DNA of 64,000 nucleotides from Thermoprotei archaeon (GCA_038881895.1 JAVZOV010000001.1:124001-188000), one strand, 5' to 3'; shown: positions 8,885-17,743, counted from the stretch's first letter. The notes: generated by a model not told the origin, from the sequence alone. Translations and numbers: made by a program.

Positions 8885-9760
8885 TTATATTGTTATGAGT
8901 GGGTATGCTGTCAGGAGTATTGTTGTCATGATTGTTGTGTGTATTAGTCCGGCTTTTGTGGTTCCTTCGGTTATTTTGCCTATTACTAGTCCTCCGAAGA
9001 TGGCTTGCATTAGTGATGTGTAGAAGAATATGGCGTAGTAAAAGTTTGGGTTTATGAACGCGATGAATCCTGTTCTTGGGTTTTTTGTTAGTGTTAGTAT
9101 GAATTGGTTTACTGTTATGTAGGCTATGATGAGGTAGATTATGAAGCTGAGGTATATTATGAACGTGTATGGTTTAAGTTCTGTGCGTTTTTCTTCGTTG
9201 AATAGTAGTAGTTCTTTGTATAATTTGGCTGATGTGTTTAGTGTTTCTGTTATGTTGCCTCCGCTTTCGAGTGCTTGCTTTAGGATTTCTATGAAGTGTG
9301 TGGAGAACTTGCTTTCGAGTTTTTTGGCTGTGATGTCTAGTGCTTGTTCGATGTTTAGTCCTAGTTTGATTTTTGCTACTGTTTGTGCTAGGGCGTTTCT
9401 TAGGGGTGTTTTGCCGAGTTTTGCTGACCTCTCTATGGCTTGTATGAGTGTGAGTCCTGCTCTTGTGCCGTCGGAGAGCTCTGAGAATACTAGTGGAATT
9501 TCTCTGTCGATTAGGCGTGTTCTTCTCTGTCTTATTAAGTTGATTATTGATTGTGGTGCGATCGCGATGAGCATTCCGAGTCCGATTGTTAGGTATGCCC
9601 ATTTGTTTGTTGGTATGCCGTTGATGAGATCAAGTTTTATGAAGAGTAGTGCGTATAGGATTATGCTTATTCCTATGATTATTGAAGTGCTTAGGAGCGT
9701 TAGGTATTTCTTTTCTGTGTATTTTGTGAGAGTTTTTAGTGTTCTGTTTTTCATGTTCAT
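8885..9760 (-). CDS. TadC/FlaJ-like pilus platform protein 1
   Basis: 291 aa type II secretion F-domain protein, the inner-membrane platform that converts ATPase motion into pilin insertion. Two membrane helices lie near residues 20-75 and two or three more at about 200-290. Between them is the cytoplasmic helical domain with EIPLVFSELSDGTRAGLTLI and LESGGNITETLNTSA, the usual T2SF signature. It overlaps the start of the following platform gene by 4 bases (9757-9760), so the products are probably made in equal amounts. Its coding strand is A+C-rich, the opposite of the giant protein gene on the same strand. Confidence 0.88.
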   Translation of the reverse strand: MNMKNRTLKTLTKYTEKKYLTLLSTSIIIGISIILYALLFIKLDLINGIPTNKWAYLTIGLGMLIAIAPQSIINLIRQRRTRLIDREIPLVFSELSDGTRAGLTLIQAIERSAKLGKTPLRNALAQTVAKIKLGLNIEQALDITAKKLESKFSTHFIEILKQALESGGNITETLNTSAKLYKELLLFNEEKRTELKPYTFIIYLSFIIYLIIAYITVNQFILTLTKNPRTGFIAFINPNFYYAIFFYTSLMQAIFGGLVIGKITEGTTKAGLIHTTIMTTILLTAYPLITI

Positions 9761-10644
9761 ACCTCCGAGAGCATGCTGTCTGTGATTATGATTATGGCTA
9801 TTGCGCCCAGCGGCATTACTATGAAGAGTAGTATTGTGATGAGTAGTAATGGTGGCATTCCCGCTATTGTGCCACCGAGCATTAGCATTAGGGATAACAT
9901 TATAATTAGGATTGAGGGGAAGACTACCATGAGCGATACGTACAGTTCCCCGATAATGCCGAGTGAGCTTACGAGCCGTTTTAGGCGTTCTCTTTTTTCC
10001 TCTAGTAGCCTTGTTGTTTCGCCGAGTAAGTAGGAGTGTATATCACTGGTTGTTGACGATACGCTTGCTAAGCCGTCTAGGAATAGTGAAAAATTTATGG
10101 AGGGTGAGGTGTCCCTTATTTCTTTTAGTGCGGAGATTGTGTCCATCCCTAGTATGAATTTGTTTCTGAGGAATCTGAGGAAGAGTAAACGTAGGGGTTT
10201 TATGGTGGTGATTTTTGCGATTGTTTCTATTGTTTTGTCGATGGTTATGCCGGAGGCTGTGATTGCTGTCATGAGTGTTGACGTTTCTAGGAATTTTGAG
10301 TTGATGGTTCTGCTTTCTGAGTTCATTTTGTAGATGGGGTAGTAATACATGATAGCTATTGTAGTGCTGAATGCTGTTGAGGCTAGTATGAGTGAGAGTG
10401 GTATTGCGTAGTATTCGTAGATGATGAAGTGTATTGGGAGAGATATTATGAGCGTGACGGTGAAGACTATGATTGCGATAAACAGCATTTCGCTAATGTA
10501 GACTTTGAAGTATATTGGGATTCCGGATTTCGAGTATGCGAATTTTTCGTAGAATTCGAGTTTTTTGGAGAGGGGGTCTGCTATGTTTTTCATTAGGTTG
10601 TAGCTGAAGTGTGCAAGGTTGTTTTTTATCTTCATTGTGATCAC
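9757..10644 (-). CDS. TadB/FlaJ-like pilus platform protein 2
   Basis: 295 aa, the second T2SF-family membrane protein of the pair. Membrane helices occur at about residues 50-105 and 225-290, flanking a cytoplasmic helical region with KFLETSTLMTAITASGITID and SINFSLFLDGLASVSSTTSD. Paired unequal platform proteins are characteristic of Tad-type systems, while archaella use one larger FlaJ. It directly abuts the ATPase gene (10645). The order ATPase-platform-platform-pilin supports one pilus machine. Confidence 0.85.
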   Translation of the reverse strand: MITMKIKNNLAHFSYNLMKNIADPLSKKLEFYEKFAYSKSGIPIYFKVYISEMLFIAIIVFTVTLIISLPIHFIIYEYYAIPLSLILASTAFSTTIAIMYYYPIYKMNSESRTINSKFLETSTLMTAITASGITIDKTIETIAKITTIKPLRLLFLRFLRNKFILGMDTISALKEIRDTSPSINFSLFLDGLASVSSTTSDIHSYLLGETTRLLEEKRERLKRLVSSLGIIGELYVSLMVVFPSILIIMLSLMLMLGGTIAGMPPLLLITILLFIVMPLGAIAIIIITDSMLSEV

Positions 10645-12234
10645 TTATATTGTTAGTGTTTTTAAGTCTAGGCGGACATGTTCCATGATTACATCTGGTC
10701 TTGTGTAATATGTTCTTATTACCTTTGCAACGTCTTCTTTTCTTCTTAGGTTGTTCCTTGCCATCCACTCGATGATGCTGGCTCTTTTTTTAATTTCTTC
10801 GAATAGCATTGAGGGGTCTATCTGTAAGAATTTGGCTATTCTTTCTGCTATGATGCTTTTGTTTGTAAATTTTATTGTGTCTTCTTTCATGTCATATTGG
10901 AAGGCTTGGTTGAAGATGACCTCGTTTTTTTCATTGATTCCTACGATTTCTTCTATGTCCAAGATTCTTCTTATGATTGTGTCGCCATGTTTTAGTCTGC
11001 CCATAAGCGCGAGGGAGTTAACCATGGGGATTAGTTGTAGTGGGACGTCCATGGGTTTGGAGATTAATCTTTTGATGACTGAATCGATGTTGTCTGCGTG
11101 GATTGTGCAAAGTCCACCGTGTCCGACGGCTATTGCTTGGAAGAATGTGTATGCTTCTTCGCCTCTAACTTCGCCGACTACTATGTAGTCAGGTCTCATT
11201 CTTAAGGAGGCTTTAAGGAGGTCAAAGAGTGCAACTTCTTGGACGCCGACTTGGTGTGCAGGTCTAACGACTAGTGAGACCCAGTTTTCATGGACTAAAT
11301 TCAATTCAGGTGTTTCTTCTATAGTGACTATTTTCATTTCAGGACGAACGAAGGAAAGTAACGTATTCAGTAGTGTGGTCTTGCCTGAAGCCATAGCACC
11401 GGCAATGAAGATTGGTCGTTTATGCTCAATGAGAAGCCAGAAGTAGCCTGCTGCTTCTGGAGAGATTGTGCCTGATTTAACGAGGTCAATGATTGTGAGC
11501 GGTTCAATGAAGAATTTTCTGATCGTGAAGGATGATCCTTTTCTTGAAACATCGCTTAGTAGAGCGTGAAGTCTAAAACCTTCCGGAAGCATGCCTTCTG
11601 CGACTGGTCTCGCTACGGAGATTTGTTGTCCTGACATACTAACTAGTCTTACAACGTAGGACTCTACTTCTTCAACTGTTTTGAAGATGATGTTAGTAGG
11701 CATGGATTCGTAAACTCTATGCCACACGTAAATGGGGATGCCAGCGCCATCACAACTAACGTCCTCTACCATCTCATCGTTCATTATAACATCTAGTTTG
11801 CCATAGCCTATTGAATCCCTAATAATGTAATAAATAATCTTGTTTAACCTATCTTTGTTGAGTTTGATCTTGTGTATTTTTGCAATTTCTCTGACTCTTC
11901 TTCTTAAGTATGTTTCGATTGATTTTTTGTCTTTGAGTATGTCGAGTGGAATGTCGATATCTTCGCTTCTGATAATTTCTCGAATTAGATTGAAAGCGTT
12001 TGTCTCCTCTTTGTCTAGAATAGGTTCGATGATGTAGTATATGAGTTTACCTGTCTCCTTCTCTAACATAATGCCAACGTGAGCGTAAGGTTTTCTAACA
12101 CTGTAGAAATCTTTCATGATTAAATTTTCGGGAAGTGTTTTCTCTATACTTTCTTTGGTAAGAGTTTCTTTAGTAGTAACTTTTTCTTCCTTTGGTCTTC
12201 TGAAGACTTTAAGAATTTTAAGTATACTAACCAT
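10645..12234 (-). CDS. TadA/VirB11-type pilus assembly ATPase
   Basis: 529 aa hexameric secretion ATPase powering pilus assembly. The N-terminal domain (about 1-240) includes DSIGYGKLDVIMND. Walker A is GAMASGKTT (about 280-288), the Asp box is IEETPEL (about 306), Walker B is RPDYIVVGEVRGEEA (about 349) and the His box is GHGGLCTIHADN (about 372). All nucleotide-binding elements are intact. It is the first gene of the pilus operon. The start follows MVSILKILKVFRRPKEE, a basic N-terminus that may contact membrane. No FlaH/KaiC-like partner sits beside it, arguing for a pilus, not an archaellum. Confidence 0.93.
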   Translation of the reverse strand: MVSILKILKVFRRPKEEKVTTKETLTKESIEKTLPENLIMKDFYSVRKPYAHVGIMLEKETGKLIYYIIEPILDKEETNAFNLIREIIRSEDIDIPLDILKDKKSIETYLRRRVREIAKIHKIKLNKDRLNKIIYYIIRDSIGYGKLDVIMNDEMVEDVSCDGAGIPIYVWHRVYESMPTNIIFKTVEEVESYVVRLVSMSGQQISVARPVAEGMLPEGFRLHALLSDVSRKGSSFTIRKFFIEPLTIIDLVKSGTISPEAAGYFWLLIEHKRPIFIAGAMASGKTTLLNTLLSFVRPEMKIVTIEETPELNLVHENWVSLVVRPAHQVGVQEVALFDLLKASLRMRPDYIVVGEVRGEEAYTFFQAIAVGHGGLCTIHADNIDSVIKRLISKPMDVPLQLIPMVNSLALMGRLKHGDTIIRRILDIEEIVGINEKNEVIFNQAFQYDMKEDTIKFTNKSIIAERIAKFLQIDPSMLFEEIKKRASIIEWMARNNLRRKEDVAKVIRTYYTRPDVIMEHVRLDLKTLTI

Positions 12235-12277
12235 TTCGGTTCCTCCGCTCTATTTATTATAAAATGATCAAAAAACC

Positions 12278-12930
12278 TTATAAATGTATGTGAACTACCC
12301 CTCGCTTTCGCAAGGGGCTTCCTGCTTCAACGATGAGGCTTGCGGGAACACGGATTAGTTCCCGGCGAGCCTCCATCTCGGCAGGCGAATCAGGGCTGCC
12401 CCCTCCCCTCATTTTTATTCTATTCGCCGATATCCAATCCCTATAGGGATTTTCATAGCTTAGCCCTTCAGATGTACCTCTTGGGTTCACCTTCACCACC
12501 CGAACACCGGCGCTTTCAGCCTTGTATTCGAGTAGTTGAAGGAATTTTCCCCAAGAAGCGTCAAGGATCTTCTGGGCTAAGTTGTGGTTTCTAACCATAT
12601 TTTTTATGTTTAGTTTTTCAACACAAATAACGTCATAGTTATCCACGTAGAATCTTGAAAGCTTGTGTAGGAAGTCGTTTCTCTGGTTTACGAGTTTCTC
12701 ATAGGTTTTGGCAAGCTTTATTTTTTGTTTTTCTCGATTCTTTGAACCTTTCTTTTTCCTTGAAAGCCAATGCTGAAGAACTCTTATCCTTCTAAGTGTT
12801 TTCTCATAGAATCTCGGATTCTCTATTTGTCTTCCGTCACTGTCCGTGAGAAAGTGTTTTATTCCAACATCTAAGCCTACAACATTTTTAGGCTCTCTTT
12901 GAACGTTAAAGTTAAAGTTAAAATAAAAAA
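12278..12930 (-). pseudogene. tnpB: Decayed TnpB: 5'-truncated, zinc ribbon deleted
   Basis: The minus-strand frame is open from the neighbouring gene end near 12930 and reads REPKNVVGLDVGIKHFLTDS (RuvC-I Asp present), then WLSRKKKGSKNREKQKIKLA, VICVEKLNIKNM (RuvC-II Glu present) and VVKVNPRGTSEGLSYENPYR. After GTS the normal two CxxC pairs are absent and the sequence passes straight into a degenerate RuvC-III-like DWISANRI. The N-terminal third and any start codon before the internal Met at 12646 are missing. So this is a relic that cannot make a complete TnpB. Its tail overlaps a hairpin right end at 12290-12330. Confidence 0.85.
12288..12332 (-). repeat. IS605-type right-end hairpin of the TnpB relic
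   Basis: On the plus strand gtgaactacccctcgctttcg, then caaggggcttcctgcttc: a stem CCCC(T)..GC-ttt-GC..AGGGG. The same layout, with compensatory changes (CCACC..GGTGG), occurs at 62935-62975. The conserved flanks (gtgaacta, cttcctgcttc) and the covarying stem suggest an RNA-level or single-strand-DNA constraint. Confidence 0.6.
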
Positions 12931-12939
12931 TGGAAGTGT

Positions 12940-13419
12940 TTAAATTTTTTCGAAATATTCGATGTCGTTTATGTTTCCTTTTCTTTGATCTTCAGACTTT
13001 AATTTTGCTTTAACTTTCATACCGATTTTGAGCTCATCAACATTGACCTTTAGTTTGTGAATGAGTCCGCCTTTAATGTTATCGAATGAGATGAATGCAA
13101 CTATTATTGGTGGAGATATTGGTTTATCGTCTTTATCAATGTGTATAACAGTATATGTTTCTACGGTTCCTACTGGTTCTACTTCGATGTAGTCTTTGAT
13201 CTCGTTGAAGCAATTTTCGCAAAATGTTTTGGGAGGTATGTATTTATTTCCACATTTGTCACACTTTGAGGCGATTAGAAGGCCCTTGTCTTTAAGTGTT
13301 TTAAAGAATCGTTCTCCTGCTTCTCCAACTGTATAAACGTAACTGTCTACTTCCATGTCACCGAACCATTGTATTATCTCATTGGGTTTAATGAGCTTCT
13401 CCGAGCTCATAGGGCTCAC
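12940..13419 (-). CDS. DUF35 zinc-ribbon/OB-fold protein 1
   Basis: 159 aa. The zinc ribbon is ASKCDKCGNKYIPP ... FCENCF at about residues 51-72, and the OB-fold follows (VEPVGTVETYTVIHID ... IVAFISFDNIKGGLIHKL). DUF35 proteins partner with thiolase-fold enzymes and channel acyl-CoA between active sites in archaeal complexes. The stop codon of the upstream DUF35 paralogue (13416-13934) overlaps the start here by 4 bases, and two thiolase-fold genes lie upstream on the same strand. Expected role: acyl-CoA binding subunit of one of those enzymes. Confidence 0.85.
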   Translation of the reverse strand: MSPMSSEKLIKPNEIIQWFGDMEVDSYVYTVGEAGERFFKTLKDKGLLIASKCDKCGNKYIPPKTFCENCFNEIKDYIEVEPVGTVETYTVIHIDKDDKPISPPIIVAFISFDNIKGGLIHKLKVNVDELKIGMKVKAKLKSEDQRKGNINDIEYFEKI

Positions 13420-13934
13420 TCCTTAACAGGCTCAAAATATTCGATATCGGTGATGCTTCCTGTTCTCTGTTCTTTTGTTTTCCATACAGCCTTTACTTTC
13501 ATTCCGAACGCACTTCTGTTAATCACGTCTTCAGGTTTTATGTTTAATCTATGGAAGATTCCTGAGCCTGGAGCATCTTCAAATTCTATCACACCAATAA
13601 CTTCTGGCTTTTCTAATTTGGCCCTGTCTGCGGATATGTAACTTACTACGGCTGTTGTTATTTTTCCTACATCTCTTACATAAACCCATTCATCAGTAGG
13701 TCTGAAGCATGCTTCGCAGTACATTCTTGGTGGTATGAGTATTCTGCCGCACTTGTTACATTTTCTACCGATTATCCTGCCTTCTTTTAGTTCAAGCAAA
13801 AATCTGCTCATTGCTGTTCCAGCCGACCACGAATATTTTGCAGATGACTTATCTTCTACTAGAATTACTCGTTTGAGATCATCCTCTTTTAATCCGTGAC
13901 CATATAATTTAGCCTCTTTTGTCATTTCATCCAC
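13416..13934 (-). CDS. DUF35 zinc-ribbon/OB-fold protein 2
   Basis: 172 aa paralogue of the preceding protein with a longer N-terminus. The zinc ribbon is GRKCNKCGRILIPP ... YCEACF and the OB-fold includes VGKITTAVVSYISADRA and VIGVIEFEDAPGSGIFHRL. It overlaps the thiolase-fold gene upstream by 8 bases and the second DUF35 gene by 4, so the four genes are one translationally coupled operon. Two DUF35 and two thiolase-fold proteins suggest either two separate complexes or one mixed complex. Confidence 0.85.
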   Translation of the reverse strand: MDEMTKEAKLYGHGLKEDDLKRVILVEDKSSAKYSWSAGTAMSRFLLELKEGRIIGRKCNKCGRILIPPRMYCEACFRPTDEWVYVRDVGKITTAVVSYISADRAKLEKPEVIGVIEFEDAPGSGIFHRLNIKPEDVINRSAFGMKVKAVWKTKEQRTGSITDIEYFEPVKE

Positions 13935-15108
13935 CTCTCATTACAATAACAGTGCCAACCTGCATCAGATCACCCCATGCTTGTGCTAAACCTGTATACA
14001 CGGGTTTTTTCACTTGTCTTTTTCCTGCCTCATACCTTAATTGCCAGAATATTTCAGCGACCTTCATTAAACCGGCAGCGGCAATAGGATTACCGACACC
14101 TAAAAGCCCACCACTAGGATTTATTGGAAGGTCTCCATTTCTTTGGGTTATACCCTCTTTTGTTAAGATTGGGGCTTCGCCTTTTCTGGCTAACATTAAT
14201 CCCTCCATGTGGTGTAGTTCTTTATAATCAAAGGGATCGTAAACTTCAGCAACGTCAATCTCCTTTCTCGGGTTTTCAATGTTAGCCATTCTGTATGCCA
14301 TCCTAGCCGCGACCTCTAAGTATTTAGGATATGAGAGATCCCTGTTAGTCCAATGAGTTGAGTCGAGTGCCCAACCAACACCTTCAATCCAAACTGGGCT
14401 GTCTGTGAGTCTGCGTGCGATCTTTTCAGACACCATGACGACTGCTGCAGCACCATCACTGACTGGGCTTATGTCAAGTCTCTGAACAGGCCAGACTAAA
14501 ACCTCGCTCTTTAATACATCGTCTACAGTAATTTTACCTGCGGCTTGGGCAGCTGGATGATTTAGGGCATTGGCTTTATTCTTTACACTAACTAGCGCAA
14601 CGTCCTCTTTCTTTATATTATATCTGTATATATAACTATGCATTTCCATGGCAAAGATCCAAATCAGATTGAGATTGAGCGGTCTTTCGATTATTGGATC
14701 CCAAATGTGTTTGAATACGTACTGAGGATGAGGTTGTGCAGGGCTCATCTTTTCTTCAGCAACAGCAATAACCACATCAAACAAGCCAGATGCTACATGC
14801 CACCAGCCTGCGATAGGAGTGAACACGCCAGTCCCACCACCCACATAAACTCTCATGGTTGGTTTCTCAATGCCACCGGAACCATCACTTAAGTATTCTC
14901 CTTTCATGTGAACACCATCGAATGCGTCGGGTGCAGATCCTATTACTACAGCTTCCACATCTTTTATATCAAGTCCGGCACTTTCCAAAGCCATTTTCAC
15001 AGCTCCCCATGCAAGCTCTTTAGGAGTATCTAACATGCGTCTTCTAAATAATGTGAGCCCAGCACCAACAATTGCCACTCTGTTCTTAACATTAATGTTT
15101 GTTTTCAT
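13927..15108 (-). CDS. Thiolase-fold protein A (no nucleophilic Cys seen)
   Basis: 393 aa from the ATG at 15108, which has a good ribosome site (AGGGGTGATC); an ATG at 15129 gives 400 aa. SCP2/thiolase-type fold: RVAIVGAGLTLFRRR near the N-terminus, then RVYVGGGTGVF where thiolases carry the acyl-accepting Cys (normally C-S/A-x-G), followed by SGLFDVVIAVAEEKMS. The later INPSGGLLGVGNPIAAAG replaces the usual G-H-P, and AQAWGD stands where the second Cys-containing loop (CxGxG) lies. With Cys and GHP His both absent by eye, Claisen thiolysis is doubtful. An aldolase-type activity like DUF35-dependent Ltp2 enzymes is a reasonable alternative. Confidence 0.75.
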   Translation of the reverse strand: MKTNINVKNRVAIVGAGLTLFRRRMLDTPKELAWGAVKMALESAGLDIKDVEAVVIGSAPDAFDGVHMKGEYLSDGSGGIEKPTMRVYVGGGTGVFTPIAGWWHVASGLFDVVIAVAEEKMSPAQPHPQYVFKHIWDPIIERPLNLNLIWIFAMEMHSYIYRYNIKKEDVALVSVKNKANALNHPAAQAAGKITVDDVLKSEVLVWPVQRLDISPVSDGAAAVVMVSEKIARRLTDSPVWIEGVGWALDSTHWTNRDLSYPKYLEVAARMAYRMANIENPRKEIDVAEVYDPFDYKELHHMEGLMLARKGEAPILTKEGITQRNGDLPINPSGGLLGVGNPIAAAGLMKVAEIFWQLRYEAGKRQVKKPVYTGLAQAWGDLMQVGTVIVMRGG

Positions 15109-15118
15109 AGGATCACCC

Positions 15119-16198
15119 CTAATTATCACTACTTAACACAGCTACAGCACCTGTTGTAGTAGGAATCCCTCTCCAAGATTGTATGACGATCTTCTTTGCA
15201 GGGACTTGCCTACCTATTGCTTCATTTCTTAGTTGATAAACTCCCTCAAGTACTGCAACTAATCCAGACGCTTCTAATGCCCAACCAACGCCTAATTCGC
15301 CACCGTGTGGATTAACAGGTAGTGAGCCTTTGATGCTAAATTCTCCATCCTCAAGCAATCTTAGCACATTGTTACCTCCAGTTAATCCAAGAGCCTCTAT
15401 ATGCTCCAATTCTTTATAACTAAATTTATCATCAACAATAGCCATATCAAACTCTCTTGACGGATTCTTGATACCAGCCAGTTTATAGGCCATGTTAGCT
15501 GCAATTCTTGTATATGTAGCGTGGCCCCAAATCCTGTTTTCTATATTAGGATTCTCAGTAGCCCAACCAATGCCATCAATCCATACGATTTTATCAGTAA
15601 ACTTTTTAGCTATATCACCACGCGCCAGTACCACGACAACACTTACGTCAACAGGTCGAGCAATGTCAAGAGAGTTTAGCGGTTCTATCACTGGTTTTAA
15701 CTTATCAACATCTTCGGCAGTAATTTTGGATGCATAACTAGCTAAAGGATTTTTAAGGGCATTAGTTTTATTTTTTTCCACGACTAAAGAAAGATGATGC
15801 CTCGAACCGCCGGTTCTGTGCAAATATTTAGTAGCTTCTAAACCTGCCAGAAAATATGGATGCAAACCTAACGGTCTATTGTAAATCGGATCGTATGCAA
15901 AGTTAATAATATCATTGAGTGTGATGATTTCGCTGGCTTTACTGTGGGCTTCAACAATCACGATGTCAAACAATCCAGTGCGTATTTTCATGTATGCTGA
16001 GGCTAACCCAACCAAACCATCACCAGCAATGGTGTATACTGGTTTATACACTCCACCAAGCTGATCCGGTGTAAACTCGTCAAAAATGCTAATTCCGGAC
16101 CAAAAATCTTCTTCACAAGTCACAAAAGCGTCAATAGTTTTCCTCGGATCATCAACACCCGCATCAGTATACGCTCTGGATGCAGCTTCAAACATCAT
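15119..16198 (-). CDS. Thiolase-fold protein B, N-terminus disrupted or non-canonical start
   Basis: 359 aa from the first ATG. The reading frame continues upstream through YDVGIIGVGYYGFKP (to 16270), the conserved first strand of this family, but it meets a stop at 16280-16282 with no ATG, GTG or TTG in between. An ATGATG with a good ribosome site (GAGGTGAT) sits there in another frame. So either a frameshift has broken the start or a rare codon such as CTG is used. The acyl-site region reads YTIAGDGLVGLASAYMKIRTG with no Cys, and NPHGGELGVGWALEASG lacks the GHP His. First gene of the thiolase/DUF35 operon. Confidence 0.7.
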   Translation of the reverse strand: MMFEAASRAYTDAGVDDPRKTIDAFVTCEEDFWSGISIFDEFTPDQLGGVYKPVYTIAGDGLVGLASAYMKIRTGLFDIVIVEAHSKASEIITLNDIINFAYDPIYNRPLGLHPYFLAGLEATKYLHRTGGSRHHLSLVVEKNKTNALKNPLASYASKITAEDVDKLKPVIEPLNSLDIARPVDVSVVVVLARGDIAKKFTDKIVWIDGIGWATENPNIENRIWGHATYTRIAANMAYKLAGIKNPSREFDMAIVDDKFSYKELEHIEALGLTGGNNVLRLLEDGEFSIKGSLPVNPHGGELGVGWALEASGLVAVLEGVYQLRNEAIGRQVPAKKIVIQSWRGIPTTTGAVAVLSSDN

Positions 16199-16690
16199 TT
16201 CTCTGAAAGAAACTTCGGGGGTTGTTGGTTTAAAGCCATAATACCCAACACCTATTATGCCAACATCATACAGCGTTAATCACCTCAACAATAACTATTC
16301 GTCAACATAGATAAGCTTTACCAAAAACTCACAGAAACTCAACAAGAAAGTCTACAGTTAAATACACTTATAATAACAGAGAATGACCTTGATCACCTTT
16401 CGTCCTGAAATGCAAAGGTTCTCCTTGAGGCTCATTAGTTTTCCACATTTATTTGAGTTTACATCTTTCATCTGCGGGTGTTAAGTGATCAGAACCTTAT
16501 CTATCTTGAACAAGATTAGAACCCTCCGTTCTATGAAAAAAGGTTATTAGACCGTTATCATAGAAAGGGATATTATTGAGTTCTCAAATTTAAACATTTC
16601 ATTCTCGTTAAAAGTATCTAAGAGAATTATATGCAAGAATTCCTGAACCTAGTCGCAAACGAATGACGATCAGAGTTATAGTAAGAACTG
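16199..16690. other. Gene-free interval
   Basis: About 490 bases, of which the first 85 hold the upstream in-frame part of the thiolase-like gene. The remainder has no convincing ORF, no tRNA and no clear match to the solo-element family. Short direct repeats around gttctatgaaaaaagg and catagaaaggg (16528-16570) could be chance. I see nothing I can name. Confidence 0.5.
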
Positions 16691-17743
16691 TTAGATCGTA
16701 GTCAATACATCCACTATTTCTTTGACGGTTTTCTTTTTACCGTCATTTGTTAATGGTTCTCTACGCTTCCCAACCATCTTTTCAACTAAACTCCTTATAT
16801 TATAAAGGTCTTCATAAGAAAAACCGAGTCTAGTAGCGTTGTATTCTTGTTCGAAATGATTTTTAATTGGTATAGCAATTATCGGTGTGCCATAAACCAA
16901 CGCTTCATCGATCGTACTCTTTCCAGCCAACGAAATAACAAGGTCTGCGGCTGCAATATATTCATGAAGGTCCCTTACAAAATTTCTCATAATAAATCTG
17001 CTATCATGTCTAGTCTTATTATTAAATTCTCCTACAATAAAAAACTTATAATCGCCTTTGAGTAATGATACTTCCTTAATAATTCTTAGGATCATGTGTT
17101 TCCCAAGATTGCTACCACCACCAGTTATCACAATCAATTTCTCGTAATCAGCTATATTAAGCTCTTTCCTAATATCATCTTTATTACGTTTAGTATCGCG
17201 AACAATAGGACCAACATAAACTACATTATCGCTAGGATAATCAAATTCAGATTTAAAACTGGGTACGATAACTTTTAAAGAATTTGATATTCTTTCCTGC
17301 ATCCACTTATGAACTCTCTCTTCAAAAAATTTAGCTACCTTTGTTTTAGCGAAAGCTACGCTGAGCTGATCTGTGATGAGTATTGTAGGTATATTGAGCT
17401 TTTGAGCGTTACCAAGCACAATAAAGTCTTCATCAGAGACCACTAATCTCGCGTTTAGCTCTTTATACAGTTTTTTAAACAATTCGAAACTTTTGCGATA
17501 CCGCAACCAATACCTCAAATACCACAAAGATACATTAACAACTTTACCCTTCATAGTAGTTAGCAACGGTTCACCATAATATTCGATAAATTTAAAACCA
17601 TAACTTTCAACAAATTTACGGATAGTACCACCACCGATAAAAATCGGTTTTATTCCTATCTCATCTAAGCTCGTACATACTGCCACGTCTCTAGAAACAT
17701 GACCATAACCTATATTACTGGAAGCATAAATTAACTCTTTCAT
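16691..17743 (-). CDS. GT-B glycosyltransferase, family 28/MurG-like
   Basis: 350 aa. The N-terminal half has the GT28-type glycine-rich start (YASSNIGYGHVSRDVAV) and VVSDEDFIVLGNAQKLNIP. The C-terminal half has the nucleotide-sugar binding core (LIVITGGGSNLGKHMILRI, then AADLVISLAGKSTIDEALVYGTPIIAIPI, with the usual acidic and Gly residues, and EQEYNATRLG). It would transfer a sugar from a nucleotide donor to a lipid or glycan at the membrane face. Gene isolated on the minus strand; acceptor unknown. Confidence 0.8.
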   Translation of the reverse strand: MKELIYASSNIGYGHVSRDVAVCTSLDEIGIKPIFIGGGTIRKFVESYGFKFIEYYGEPLLTTMKGKVVNVSLWYLRYWLRYRKSFELFKKLYKELNARLVVSDEDFIVLGNAQKLNIPTILITDQLSVAFAKTKVAKFFEERVHKWMQERISNSLKVIVPSFKSEFDYPSDNVVYVGPIVRDTKRNKDDIRKELNIADYEKLIVITGGGSNLGKHMILRIIKEVSLLKGDYKFFIVGEFNNKTRHDSRFIMRNFVRDLHEYIAAADLVISLAGKSTIDEALVYGTPIIAIPIKNHFEQEYNATRLGFSYEDLYNIRSLVEKMVGKRREPLTNDGKKKTVKEIVDVLTTI

